Shown here: positions 20,373-33,300 of the stretch, piece after piece
Position numbering within the stretch: position 1 is the first letter of the stretch
Layout: every line of letters starts with the position of its first letter
Program-made: the position numbers and the translations under genes
Origin: Gonium pectorale
Taxonomy: Eukaryota; Chlorophyta; Chlorophyceae; Chlamydomonadales; Volvocaceae
Length of the DNA stretch: 49,425 nt
Assembly: GCA_001584585.1 (NCBI GenBank)
Contig: LSYV01000003.1
Location: 1,383,392 to 1,432,816 of the forward strand
Direction of reading: 5' to 3'
Notes under the pieces: generated by a model
What the model was told of the DNA's origin: nothing
The model's database searches: none
Seen by the model: the letters and a program-made list of their open reading frames with translations, nothing else

Positions 20373-22107
20373 CCCGCGCGACGTCGGCGAGGAGGCTGTA
20401 GCGGCAGCCGCGCACGGCTGGCGGGGGTGCGCAGGGCAAACACCACATGCAGCTTGCACGGAGAACGGCCAACATCGCTGCGATAAGTGATGCGCAGAGG
20501 CTCAGACTGTAGGCGACTCAGTATTCCGGGCGTACGACCCTAGCGACAGCGAGGTAGCGTGTGTACATATGGTCGTCGGCAGTAGGGTAGGACTGAGCTA
20601 GCTGTACAGCGTGCATGACTGCTCCGTGCGTACTCGTCATGAAGGTGTACGGTATGGTCCACGCGTGGGACCATCGGCAAGGCTGGGCCTCGTGCGGCGG
20701 GCCGAGCAGCGCGCGCACACGTGCATACGGCGTGGGACCTTGCCGGCTAACTTGCATGTACACTTGGAATGCCAACCGACAACTGCCAAACCGAGCCTTC
20801 CTGCTCATATGCATGCTGTCGGTGCGTCCGTGACTGGGGGGCGTTTCCTTGCCGGTTCCGCAATAAGCGATGAGGGGTCGACACGCTTGCACATACACGG
20901 ATCGTACAGCGTAGTAGGGTTTAATGGATGGTGCGGCGTACTAGGGCCTTTTTGCAGACTCTCATCCAGGTTAGGTAGGCGCGCTCATCAATGGTTGGGC
21001 GCATGTTGCCCCAACCGCCTCCTCTGTCCCATCAATGCACCGCATGCGATGAAGCACAACGCGCGGATGCTTGGGATGCCAAGTTTTGTCGGGGCAGCTG
21101 TGCGGCGGTGTAGGAAGTGGCTGTCGCGGGGTCCCCTGGTGTCCTCGTACGATGACGGTGTGTCGGGTCGGTAAGCGGTCCTGAAAGTGCGATATAAGTT
21201 CACGAATAATGAAGCGCTGCAATGTGAGGGAGGGATATGAACAGAAGAAGGGAAGGCCACCTCGTGTCGTATCACTTGTTAGTACACAATCGAAGTTGCG
21301 ACGTTTCCAGTAGGGCGCCGAAGACAGGGCATGGCGGGCGACGGAGTCGAGCAGACGGGCCCACCGGTATGACTTCAGCGCCCGCCGAACGGGGCAAGTG
21401 TGGCTGTAAGGGCATCAGTCAAGATGGTCGGTTTATGGAACTTGTTGCTCACCAGACCGGGTCAGACAGGCTGGCAGCACACCCCGCAACCGTCGCCCTA
21501 TGGACGCATCCCTTGGGCCTCCACACTAAGCGTACAGGTGGCTACTTGATGACACAGACAGGGTAACGTGCAGCTTTGTCTACCGTAGTTAAGCTTACTG
21601 GCACACCCGCAGCTTGACATGTACAGGCATACCAAATCGCAACGGTGGGAGGCGGTGGGTTGCGCGTGTGCACTGCAGCACACGTCATCCCCTCCCCCGC
21701 CACCTGCTGATCAGCCCATGGATCAGCCCGAGTCACCGCGGCGGCCAACTGCGGCGGCAACGCTGCAGTGCCCGCCCTCGTTGATAGCTTTCCTTGTGAG
21801 CGATACTGCTGCAACGCAGTGTGCTCCCGCCTGCTTTCTGAATACGTAAGGGCGTCGCGTTATCGCAGGCAGGGTTCCGATGTTAGTGGCATACATCGTG
21901 CCGCGCGCGCCCACCGTCCTGGAATGTAAGTGAAGTTCTCCAAAATCACATCAGTGAACGACGGTCCCGATTCTCCTGCCGGCATGTTCGAGTTTTGCGA
22001 AGTTCAGCGGACGCGTGCAAGCAAGCGCTTTTCTTTGTCAGAAAATCTTCATCGCGATCCTCCTAAGCTACAACTCGGAGCCATCAATGCAACAGACCCA
22101 TTCAGCC
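20373..22107. other. Intergenic region, no supported gene
   Basis: No exon with splice or family support is visible. The base composition is closer to even than in the genes. Several short open frames (20611-21174, 21930-22112) show neither coding bias nor motifs. The last 100 bp form the promoter of the hydrolase gene. Confidence 0.4.
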
Positions 22108-22115
22108 TATAAAAG
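22108..22115 (+). promoter_or_regulatory. TATA box of the alpha/beta hydrolase gene
   Basis: TATAAAAG lies in an otherwise mixed-composition segment 109 bp before the first ATG at 22217. Its spacing fits a transcription start near 22140. It is the only canonical TATA box I found directly upstream of a gene model in the window. Confidence 0.65.
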
Positions 22116-22216
22116 CCGCTGCGCGGGATCTCTTTCCGACTGACGCGGCAAACGGAATGCCGTAGGCGCACGGCGTCCGAGCCGCATACTCTGGTTGGCC
22201 AGGCTGCCACCAAAAC

Positions 22217-25043
22217 ATGCAATTTGCAGCTAGACCTTACCATCGGGCATACAATCGCGCATCACGGTGGCGCGCTGCGCCTGCGCCTGCGACGATGGGG
22301 TTTTGGGGTTGCGGCAGGCGCGCGGCAAAGCACAAGGCGCCGCATGTGCAAAGTGATGCCCTGCTGCCCTACGCTCAAGGTTTGCCCAGCTATTACAAAG
22401 TCAGCCTAGGTTTCCGCGTCATTCGTGTCTGCGCTGCGGCTACAGCAGCGACGTGCGCGATAATCATTGGCTGGTCGCTCCTCTCCGCGCTCCTTGTCCT
22501 TGTGCCTTGGGCCTACCCAGCCTCAGAGGTTATCTTCGCTTTTGTTTCATGGAGGCGCTGGCGAAAATTCAACAACCTGAAGCACTCGACCAATGACCAT
22601 GAGGACCCCGCCCAGGCTGCGGCCGCGCGCTTTGAGGCCGTTGCCTCAGCGCTTTCCCGCGGCGGTCCCGCAGAGGTCGCGGCCTTCCTGCGCCTCTGGT
22701 TCCACGACTGCCCCGTGCAGAGCATCGGGCGCGGCAACCTGCTGGAGCTGCTCGCCTATGCCTTCTTTTATGCCGACAGCAGGTAAGGGTGGCCCCAGCA
22801 GCTGCACGTAGCCCGGGGGCAGGATGCAGCTGCGCGAGGAGGCCACGTCGCGACCGCGCCTCACCAGCCGGTGCGTCATCAATCGCTCGCGTGTCGCGTC
22901 ACGCATTCAGGGCGTGAGGCAGGTCGGCCGCGGTTCTCCTTGGCCTCGTGCCTCTGCGCCAGCGCGCGCCTTCGTCGCTTGTGGGCGGAGCGGACCGCCA
23001 TCACCGCGACCAGGCAAAAAAAGGCTCATCCATCCCTCGCGTCCCCCCCTCTTCCCCCCTCGGCAGTTCCACGGTCAGGTCACAGGGCGCAGGGCCGCAG
23101 CTGGACTCCATGGCCGACCGGATGGAGGCCCTCCTTCATCACGAGGGCGCCGCCGCCGACGTGGAGGCGCCGCTGCCGCCGCCACCCGGCTCTGTCGCCG
23201 CCGTCACGGCAGCGGAGGCGGAGGGCGCCGCAATTGCGGAGGCAACCATGGCCGCCGCAGCCCTGGCGACCTCGGGCGCCGCCGCCGCTGCTGCAGAGGC
23301 GGCACTGGCAGGCGCCTCGTCCTCGGCCTCCGTCCCCGCCGCGGCAGCGCCGGTGCAGGGGGCGCGCAGCTCGCCGCTAGCTGTCGGCACCAACCCCGCC
23401 CTCCGCTTCATGGCGCATATGCGGGAGCCCCTGCCGCACTTCTACCGCCCGCTGGCCTTCTACGCGGCCATGGAGGCGCTCGCCTGGACCAACCACTGCA
23501 TGCTGGTGGGGGCGGGCTTCAGCCGGGTGGCGGCGCACTTGGGCCCCCACGGGTCGCAGCCGCAGGACGGCGCCGGCGGCGCCACCAGCACACACGGCGG
23601 CGCGCATGCTGCGGACTTCTACTACTACGTGGCCAACGTGCCTCAGTCGCGGTTGCGGCAGCGGACTGACGGCGGCGGCGTTGGCGTGGGCGCCAGCGGC
23701 TTCGGGGAGATCGGAGAGAGCCGGGAGCCATTGCTGCGCGGCAACGGGCCGGCGCGAGGACCGGCGGGAGGCGCGGGCGGTAAGCCCGTGGCCGACGCGC
23801 CCATTGTCTTCCTGCACGGCGTGGGCATGGGCCTGATGCCGTACCTGCGGCTACTGGTGGCGCTTGCAGCGACCGGTGAGCGGAGGGGGGGCGGGGGCCA
23901 CCGGCTGCAAGGCAGGGTGCTATAAAAGAGAAATCTGCACAGAAAGAGGGAGCCCGCTATGCGGGGTGCTATATATGCGGCAAGAACAAATTTCCGGGGG
24001 TGCGCGGATGGCTTCGTGCCAGGCGCCACCAGGCCCTCCCTTTCCCCTTCCTGCCTGCCAAGTGGCCTGGTCCTCCGTCCGGCCTCGGAGCGCCGTATAG
24101 CCATGCAGCGCTACCCCTCTTGTCCGGCTCCTTGATACTCCACTCTCCGTATCCGAAGGCCCCTTAAGCTGCCCCCCACCCCGGCCCCCGGACAGGTCAA
24201 CGATTCTCCACTCGACGGCCATCTATCAGCTTTTGCCCATGGACTGAGTAACCCCCCGGCCCCTGCCCCTCCGTGCCACCCCGTCCCGCCCGCCAGGAGC
24301 CCCCGTACTGGCCTTTGAGCTCAAGCACGTGTCGCAGCGCTGGGCCGCCTCGGAGCCGCCCACCCTGCAGCAGCTGGCGGTGGATGTGGCGGCGGCGGTG
24401 CGGCGGCACGGCTACTCGTCGGCCGGCGTGCTGGCGCACTCGTTCGGCACCGCCGTCGCGTCGGTGCTCATGCAGGCGCACCCCGGGCTCATACGGCATG
24501 TGACCATGCTGGATCCGATCTGCTTCCAGATGTACGCGCCGCGCCTGCTCCGAAACTTCATCTACCGGCGGCTGGGGACCACGGGAGCCGCGGCGACGGC
24601 GCGCGAGGCGGCGGAGGCGGCCGAGGCGGCCGCCGCGGCGGCGACGGCGGGCGCTGGTCAGGACGGCGCCGCGGCGGGCGTCACGGCGAGTGCCGGTGGT
24701 GGCGGGCTCTTTGCAGTCGCTGCGCGGCTGCTGCGCGGTGCCGCAGGCTTGCCCCTGGACCTGCTGATGCTGGGACCCGCGCGGGAGCTGCATTGCACAG
24801 CGCTGCTGTGCCGGCGTGTGCTGTGGGGCGACGTGAACCTGTGGGAGCGGGCCGTGCCGCCCAACTGCACCGTGGTGCTGTCAGGTAAGCGGGAGGGGGG
24901 CGGGGCGTGGGGCGGGGACCGGCGTGGTGGGGCCAGGTAAGGGTAGGTCGGCGCGCGGGGGGGGGAGGGAGTGGTGGCAATAGGGGTGCGAGGTGATAAC
25001 GACGAGGTTGGTGTGTCCGGGGCGGGGCGGGGCGGGGCGAGAG

Positions 25044-25076
<33 letters not shown>

Positions 25077-26114
25077 AGGCAGGTGTGGACATCGGGGAAG
25101 ATTGCGTGCTTGCTTGGTGGGCGTTGATGGGCGGGTGGGCGGGTGGGCGGCGCACCCCTCGCGCCAACCTTGCATTACTGTCTTGCTGTGTGCTCTCGTC
25201 ACAGGCATGGCATTCCTTAACCCCTCCTTCCGGAGATCCTGACTCCTCATCCTCGTCCTGGCGCCCCCATCGCCCCCATCGCCCCCTCCCCCCCTCCCCT
25301 CCCCTCAGGCTGCGACGACCTCACGTGCGCCCGTTCGGTGGCGCGGTGGCTTCGCGAGCACACACCCGCCACCGTGGTGGTGCACCCGGAGCTGCTGCAC
25401 GCGCAGATCTGCACCGCGTGGACGCGCCAGGACCAGGTGCTGGACCGATTGATGAGGTCAGTGTACGGCACCGGCATCGCCGCCGACGCGGAAGCGGCGC
25501 CGGCGCCGGCGCCGCGGATGGGGGAGGACGACGGTTCCGGCGGCGACGCTGTGCGCCGCAGCTCTGTGGCCGGCGGCGGCGCATCGGACTTGGAGAGCGG
25601 CGCTGCCGTGGTGGCGTCGCCGGCCCGGTCACCGCCGCTGTCGCACCCGCTGTTTCCCTGGTCGCTGGCGGCGCCCTTCGCCGCGGGGTCGTGCTGGGAG
25701 GTGGACGACGGCGAGGAGGTGGACGACGGCGAGGAGGAGGAGGAGGAGGAGGAGGAGGGGTCGGACGAGTGGGTCCCGGGGCCGGGCTGCGTCGGCGGGG
25801 GCCGCGGCGCGGACAGCGACGGGGAGGAGCTGCGCCGGCGCAGCGGCGAGGCTCGCGGCCGCCATGGACTGGCCGCGACGGGGCGTCGTGGCCCTGGCGG
25901 AAGCAGAGGCGGAGGCGGAGGCGGAGGCGAGAGTGACGGCGGCGACAGCGGGAGCGGCAGCGAGGGCGGCAGGGGCTTTGGGCGGCCGGCCGCCGTCGCT
26001 GGCGGGCGCCGTCCGCGCTGCGGCCTGCTGCACTCGTCGGTGGTTCGGCACGACAGCGCGGGCTCGTACCTGCGGCTGCGCTCCCTCAGCGGCCTCACGG
26101 TGACGGCGGAGTGA
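22217..26114 (+). CDS. Large membrane-anchored alpha/beta hydrolase (lipase-like), 4 exons
   Basis: The exons are 22217-22782, 23067-23875, 24297-24884 and 25309-26114; phases match (922 aa). A later in-frame ATG at 22295 (MGFWGCGRRAAKH) is an equally good start. Hydrophobic stretches at about residues 72-110 (AATCAIIIGWSLLSALLVLV and on) predict an N-terminal membrane anchor. The hydrolase core follows: IVFLHGVGMG (oxyanion region, about 436-444), the nucleophile elbow AHSFGTAVAS with Ser507, and VVLSGCDDLT with Asp657 or Asp658 as the acid. A His near 680-685 (VVVHPELLHAQ) could complete the triad. An Ala/Glu-rich insertion (about 556-600) lies within the fold, and the C-terminus holds an acidic run (GEEVDDGEEEEEEEEEG). 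The substrate is unknown; lipid ester hydrolysis is a guess from the fold. Intron 2 contains part of the dispersed repeat. Confidence 0.8.
23919..23955 (+). repeat. Dispersed repeat, partial copy C, in hydrolase intron 2
   Basis: AAAAGAGAAATCTGCACAGA followed by AAGAGGGAGCCCGC matches the left end of copy B (minus-strand reading) almost exactly. Then the similarity stops, and the sequence continues with TATGCGGGGTGCTATATATG. It is either a truncated copy or a junction with another element. Confidence 0.6.
25047..25074 (+). repeat. GT dinucleotide microsatellite in hydrolase intron 3
   Basis: About 14 GT units lie in the intron between 24884 and 25309. This is an ordinary simple-sequence repeat, useful only as a marker. 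Confidence 0.9.
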
Positions 26115-27353
26115 CGCTCACGAGTTGCTCGACCGCGGCGGCGGCGGCGCCGGGGCTACTGAATTCTGCTAACGGCAATTTGCAAAGTTAGGATTACACC
26201 ACTGCTGTAGGACGCGTCTGTTTCAGGCGCCTAGCGCGCCCCAGACCCCTCACGGGTAGCTCTGCTCCCCGCCCCACTCAGCGTTACGATGCGCGAAAGC
26301 GGCCGTGCTGGATGAAGTACGGCGGAGTACGGTGGGGTACGGCGGCACTGGCGCAGAAGAGGCGTAGCGAAGATTAGGTGTAGCCGATGTGTGAAGGGGG
26401 CAAGTCAACCACACATGCGCTTAAGCTATGTCTGATGTGCGGCGATTGCTGTTCTCGCGTAATAATGCCCAGCTCGGGTGACTCAGGTGGCCGGGGGCGC
26501 TATTTCGGACTGCAGTGCGAGTGTGCGAGACACGAGTGCTCGCTGCATTGAGTGCGGAGAATAACACGGTCCGCAGGCGACGAGTGCCCGAGAGGGGAAC
26601 AGCGGATGAGAGTCGTTGCGAGAGGGGCGAGAGATGGGGAGACCGCCTCGAAACTTTTCTTACGGGTGTGTATAATGTGCGTGGTGTTGGATGCGCCAAC
26701 GCGCGCGCACTCGTGTGTCTACATGTTCCGTAGCGCTATGGCACATGTCTGCCAATGGGCCGGCTGATGTGTGCTGACCCGCAGTAGTAGCCGGTACATG
26801 CTGGGCAGTTGTTTGTCCTCGTTACGTTGCTGTACGATACACCGCTCCCCGCAGTCCCCACCGGCACTGGGGGAAGGACGCGGTGTTTGATTACGAAGCC
26901 GCAAGGCGAGGCAAAGACCCGAACCCGGGCAACATTTTTGAACACACAATCTGGAAGGAGCAATTTGAGCCCGGGTTTGCGATGAAGGTGCCTTGGCGCT
27001 GGCGCTGGCGGTGGAAGACCCGGTCACGCAGCAGGCGTGCCAAGAGACGCGCCGCGTGAATACATTAATTGGTCTGGAGCCGCACTGCGATACTGGAGAG
27101 GGCTGGCTCTGCTGCAGCATGTAAACTGACGATAAGCGTACCCCAACCTCACGTCACGACCCCAGATGCCATGAGCGCGGAATTGTCCATGCTCCCCATG
27201 TCCCCACAGCAAACTGCTCCATCATGGGCGTCCTGCAGCATTCCACATCATTGTGTGGTACGACACTGCACACTGTACGGTTTCGGTTGGCGACTACTGC
27301 CATCTTTGCCGCTTCTACTGTCGTCTCTGCTGTTCTTACTTAGATTTGCCAAG
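26115..27353. other. Intergenic region, no supported gene
   Basis: This contains the 3' end of the hydrolase transcript and the promoter of the MtnA-MtnK gene. A TGTAA lies at 27120-27124. A short tandem of GTACGG(C/T)G(G) units lies at about 26317-26345. The frame of the next gene is open upstream to 27069, but nothing before 27354 resembles the family. I see no TATA box. Confidence 0.4.
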
Positions 27354-30300
27354 ATGACGGGCGAGGCTGTGTCGGCCCTTCAGGCCATTATCTATTCTCG
27401 CGGCAGACTGCAGCTGCTGGACCAGCGACTGCTGCCCTTCCAGACCGTATACCTGGACGTTCCTGATGTGAAGGCAGCATGGACTCAGATCCGCGACATG
27501 GTGGTGCGCGGAGCGCCGGCGATTGGCTGCACCGGCGCGCTGGCCATGGCGGTGGAGCTGCACGCTAACAAGGGCGCTGGAAAGGATTTCAGCTCTGTCG
27601 AGGAGACAGTGCAATTCATTAACGCCACGCTTGACTACCTGGTCACCAGGTGCGCCAACCACCCATGCGCGCCCACAACCTTGGTGAACCACGTACGCCA
27701 GGATGCACGATCTCCTGTGATCTATTGCATTGTTTGCATTGGTTTCAGAGCGCTGTGTTGCCTGCGGTCGGTGCTATGGGTTTGGCCTCTGTGGCCTCAA
27801 CACCCCGCCCAGCCCGCCGCACGAGCTGCCGCCCCGCGCGACCCACATCCGTCGCACTTCCCTCCTTCCCATGCGCCCTCCACCATCCCACCCTCTCAGC
27901 CCCCCCGGTCCCCATTCCGAGGCCCTCTGCCCCCTTCCCTCCTCCCAACTTCCCCCACCCGCTCCCAACGCTGCCGTTCAGCCGCCCCACCGCGGTCAAC
28001 CTGGCGGACGCCGCAAACAAACTTCGCGCCGTCACCGCCTCCGCGTCCGCCGCTCCCGCCGCCACCCCCCTGTCGGTATGCGGCGCCGTCATTGAGGCGG
28101 CCGAGGCCTTCCTGGCGGACGACATCGCCGCCAACAAGGTGCGCGGCCGCCCGCCGCCGCCAGCACCGCCCGCCGGGGTTGCCTGCACCCCCGCCGGTGC
28201 CTCTCCCTCGCCGCACCGATGCCGTTCCATGTCCCGCGGTCCCGGTCCCGTGCCCCTCCCCAGACACCCACCTGTCCTCCGGCTGGGTCTCTCAGTAAAC
28301 AGAACCCCTCGCACAGCGCCTCATTCTGCTCAGTTGCTCTCTTGCTCCCCGACCCCCTTCCCTCCCCCGCCCCGTCATCGCTCAGCTTGCCCACGGACTG
28401 AGTGAACCCCCTGGTTCTCTCACCCGACCCCCGGGGCCCCCTGCACTCACGTACGCATGCACGCGGCGCCACCCTCGACCTCGCAGGCGATGGGCGCCTA
28501 CGGCGCGGACGCGCTGCTGGCTGCGGCCAAGGCCCGCGGTCGCGGCGTGGGCGGGCGGCTCCGCGTGCTGACGCACTGCAACACGGGCAGCCTGGCCACC
28601 GCGGGCTTCGGCACCGCGCTGGGCGTGATCCGGGCCCTGCACGAGCGGGGGCTGCTGGAGCACGCCTTCTGCACCGAGACGCGGCCGTACAACCAGGGTG
28701 GGGGCAGTTGGCTGGCTGGCTGGGCGGGCGGGCCGCTGGCCTTACGGGCGGGTGGCGCGAAGCGGGTGGCTGGGCGGGCAGCTGAGTGGCTGGGCGGGCA
28801 GCTGAGTGGCTGGGGCTGGCCGCCATGCCCCAAGTGCTCCTGTCTCTCCCCGACCCCTGACCGCTGAAGGCCAGTGCGTTCCACCAAATGCTTGCTCCCA
28901 ACTTCCTCGCCGACCCATGTCCCGCTGCTCATCCCCCCCTCCCCTCCCCCCCAACCGCTCCAGGCGCCCGCCTGACGGCGTTCGAGCTGGCGCACGACGG
29001 CCTGCCCGCCACCCTCATCTGCGACTCGGCGGCCGCCGCCCTCATGGGGACGGGGCAGGTGGACGCGGTGGTGGTGGGCGCGGACCGGTGAGGGCGACCC
29101 GCGACCGGGCGCCTCATGCACACGCGCGGGGTGGGGGCGGAGAGCGGCGCGGGGCAGGGCAGGCGGGGCGATGGGCGGGCAGGAAAGGGGGGTAAGGCGG
29201 CTGCGGGCCTTGCAAGGCTGGCCCGCCAACCGGTTGCACCTCGCGGAGGCAGTCGAGGTCTGCGGGGAGGGAGGGAGATGGGTGGAGGGAGGCCGACGCT
29301 GTTGCGGCTGCGTCGTGGCGGCGCGCGGCGTTTTGCCCCGGGGGTGGTGTGCCCCCGGGGCGGTGGTGCCCGCTTTGCCCGCTTTGCCCGCTTTGCCCGT
29401 CCGCCCGTCCGCCGCGCGCGGGCCGTTCTCCGGGTGCGGCCCCGAGCGCACCCTTGCGCCCCTGAGCCACCATCTCCCCGAGCTGCCCACACATAAGCCA
29501 CCGACACGTGCTCGCTCGCCCGATCGCCTGGTTGCATTTTTCTGACATCGCCTGACCACGCCGTATGCATCCCCACTGCACGCCGACCCGCTCGCCCCCC
29601 TTCTGCCCGCCTCCGGTCCGTGGCCCCCGGCCCCAGCGTGGTGGCCAACGGCGACACCGCCAACAAGATCGGCACCCAGTCGCTGTCCATCGCGGCCGCC
29701 CACTACGGGGTGCCCTTCTTCATAGCGGCGCCCACCACCACGCTGGACCCCGCGCTGCCCAGCGGCGAGCACATCGTGATCGAGCAGCGGACCCACGAGG
29801 TGCGGGGGTAATACGGAACGGGAAACGGAGGTGCGGGGGGAGGGCGGCGAGGTGGAGGCCAGGGGGTGGTAGAGCAGGCCCGGCGGGGGTGGGGGGGGGC
29901 ATGGGGGAGAGGGCGGGGTGTGCGGTGAATGCGCGGAAGGCGTGTGGAGCCATGCGGGGTGTGTGGGGCAGGGCGCAGGCTGTGGGCCGACGGTGGGCCG
30001 ACAGTGGACCGACGGTGGGCTGCCGGGGTCTGATGCAGTCCGGCCCATACTCCCGCCGGGCTGGGAACTGCCGGGACGCTGCGGGAGCTTGTGAGGCCGT
30101 GGGGGACGCTGGCGCACGTTCTCGCTGCCGCGGGGGCCTGGCGTGCGGTTGCCCTCCCTCCTCATGGGTGCCGCTTTACGCCGCTCCCATACACCCCGGG
30201 CTCTTGTCCGGCCCCGCAACCGCAGGAGCTGACGCACTTCCGCGGGCAGCGTGTGGCTGCGGAGGGCGTGGGCGTGTGGAACCCCTCCTTCGACGTGGCG

Positions 30301-33300
30301 CCGGGTGCGTCATTGGAACCGGGCTGGCTGGTGGAGGCGCGGGGGCGGGAGGGGGAGAGGGTTGGAAGCGCGAGAGCAGTAGACAAGCGCGCGCGCAGTA
30401 GAGAGGCGCGCGGGGGGGTTGCTTCCCAGGTACAGCTGCGTCTCGGTTTACCAGCTGCGCCACTGCTGGGGTCACCGCACTCGCGTCACGCCACCACCCC
30501 ACGTGTGTTCTGGCACGGCGTCACCCCGGCCGGCCGCATTACCGCAGCTCTCTGCCGCGTTCCTCGTGCGCCCGCACCAAGTGGCCGCCGCCCCACACAG
30601 CACCAGCAACCCCATGCGATGGGACTGCGCCCCCTCCCCTCCCCGCCTGTCCTCTGCGTTGTGTGCCCGCCGACGCTCCGCCCCTGCCCGCGGCCTCACG
30701 CCCTGCCCCTCAGGCGCCCTGATTGAGGGCATCATCACGGAGAAGGGCATGGTGCCCAAGCAGGACGGGGCCTTCCAGGTGGGCGGGCGGGCGGGTGGGA
30801 AGCTGCCGGTCGGCCGTGATGCCCCGGGGGTAGGGGCCCTGGAAAGGAGGCTTGGCCGAGCGCAGGCGGCTCTGCGTGCTGACAGGGCCACCAAGCGTGC
30901 GGGGGTGGGAGGGGGGGCACGATGCAGTGGCCTGACGGACCCGCCTGCCCGGCCGAACGAAGGGAAGAGTGCGTAACTGCGTATGCCGGATAGGGTTTGG
31001 ACCTGGGTGCCCCAAGTGCCGTCGCGCCCCCTACGGTACCCACACGCCGGCGCGGCGAACCGCAACGCTGCGGATTGAGGAGCCCTCGTGCCTCCCCCGG
31101 CACCTCCCTTGCAGCTTTCCAGCTCGCCCCGCCTCCCCTTCCCATCCCCCTTTCCCCCGCCCGCTCCCTCCCTCCCTCCCACCCTCCGCAACCCCAGGTC
31201 CGCTCCTTCATGGCCCAGCTCGGCCTGTGGGCCCAGCCGGCCGGCCACTCGGCAGCAGCCGACCACGCAGCCGACGCGGTCGCCTCCGGCTCCGGCTCCG
31301 GCCCTGCCGTCCCCCGCGGCTTCCGTGCGCTGGACCTTGAGTCGGTGAAGCACTACGTGGCCGCCCGGCCGGGGCTGCAGCAGCGGGTGGGACCGGCGGA
31401 CAGCGTGGAGAGCTGGAGCGTGCGCGAGGTGCGGGGCGGAGGAAGGGGCAGGGCGGGGAGAGGGGAGGGGGAGAGGGGGAAGGGGAGGGGAATGCGGGGA
31501 GCGGGGCGGCCGGTGCGGATCAAGGGGAGGGCGAAACGCGAGGCTGCTGTCCCGAGCTGTCTTGGGGAGTGCCCCGGGCCCTTTCGGCGCCGCTGCCCCC
31601 GGGGAGCCCGCCCCCCTTATAACATCTTCGCGTCCCCCCACCCGGCCCTCACCCCCTCACCCCCCATCCCCTCCCCCTCCCTCGTATCCCCACAACTTCC
31701 AGGTGGGCGACGGCAACATCAACTTTGTGTTCATCGTGGAGGGCCCGAGCGGCTCGCTGTGCATCAAGCAGGCGCTGCCGTACGTGCGGTGTGTGGGCGA
31801 GGACTGGCCGCTCACGCAGGTGGGTGGGTGGGGAGGGTGGTGTTGCGGGGCGGTGGCGGTTGGGACGGGGTGGTAGGGTGGGGGCAGGGTTGTGGTGCTG
31901 GTTCAGGCGGGATGGTGAGGGCTTTTGGTCAGGCGGCGTGTTGAGGGTATCTGGCCGACACACGAAGTCCCCTCCCGCCTCTCGCTGCCTGGCCGGCCCC
32001 CCGGCCCTGCCATCCCTCCTTGCCCCCCTCGTCCCCCGAGGCGTACTGGTTGCTGCTAGCCCCACCCCTCCTTCAGCCGCCCGCGGCCCTCACCCCTTTC
32101 CCCGCTCCTACTCCCCCGAGGCATGCGCCCCAGACCTCCGTCCTATGTGGGAACGCACTGCAACCCTTCACCGCAACATCTTTCCGCCCCCGCCTCCCGC
32201 CTCCCCCTGGGCAGGACCGCTGCCGCATCGAGGCCGAGGCGCTGGGCGAGGAGGCCGCCGTGTGCCCCGCCCACGTGCCGGCGCTGTACCTGTACGACCC
32301 CGCCATGGCGCTCATCGCAATGCACTTCCTGGCGCCGCCGCACATCATCCTGCGCCGCGGCCTCATCGCGGGCGCCACCTACCCCGCGCTGGCCGCCCAC
32401 CTGGCGGACTTCCTGGCCGCCACGCTCTTCCACACCTCTGCCCTCAAGCTGAGCACCACCGCCTTCAGGTGGGGGAAGGGGCGAGGGGGGTAGGGGCGGG
32501 GTTTCGGCCCAGGCTCTGCGTTTGTACGGGATGTGGGAGGCGCTGGGCTGGCAGCTGCTGTGTGCTAAATCCTCCTTGTGGCAGCCCTATGTGTGTAAGC
32601 CAGGCCAGGTCAGGTCAGGCCAGGCAAGCTGCACACCGGCTTGGTGCCTGCAGTGTTGGCAAGTCCCCTCCTGCCCCTGCCTGTCGGGGCGCAGGTGCCC
32701 CACCCCAGCCCACCCCAGCCCTGCACCCTCGTGCAACCACGTTCGAGCCCGTGCCCGTGACCTGCCCGTGTTCGGCCCGCAGGCAGAAGATCGCCCAGTT
32801 CACCAACGACGAGATGTGCCGCCTCACGGAGCAGGTCATCCTCACCGAGCCGTATATCACCGCCAAGAACAACAGGCGGGGCGGGGCGGGCAGGAGCGGG
32901 GCGGGCCGGGCCGGGGGAGCGGGAAATGGGGGTGGGGGTGGGGTGGACAGGGTTTTGCGAGGGGGCTGGCACGCCGGTCGGAGGCGCTGCCGCACGAACC
33001 CGCGCTCGGCTTGGAGTCGAGACGAGTCTGTCTGGCGACACGCTTGAGCCACAGCTGGGCCGTGTCTACGGGCCCCATGTGCTGGTGCTATTGCGCTCTC
33101 GTCAGACCCACACCGCCGTCAGCTCAATACCAAGTTCGCATCCCCGTACGTCCGTACGATGCACCGCCGTGCAGGTGGACGAGCCCGCAGCTAGATGCCG
33201 ACGTGGCCGCGCTGCAGTCCGACGTGGCCGCCCGGGTGGCTGTTTCGGAGCTCAAGTCGCTCTTCATCGGCCGCCCGCAGGCGCTGTTGCACGGGGACCT

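Noticed and set aside
23919..23973. TATAAAAG and TATATAT strings
   Set aside because: They lie inside an intron within and beside a dispersed repeat copy, with no start codon or exon following that would suit an internal promoter.
28498..30237. Open frame of 579 codons on the minus strand
   Set aside because: It is antisense to MtnA exons that have clear catalytic motifs, so it is a shadow frame.
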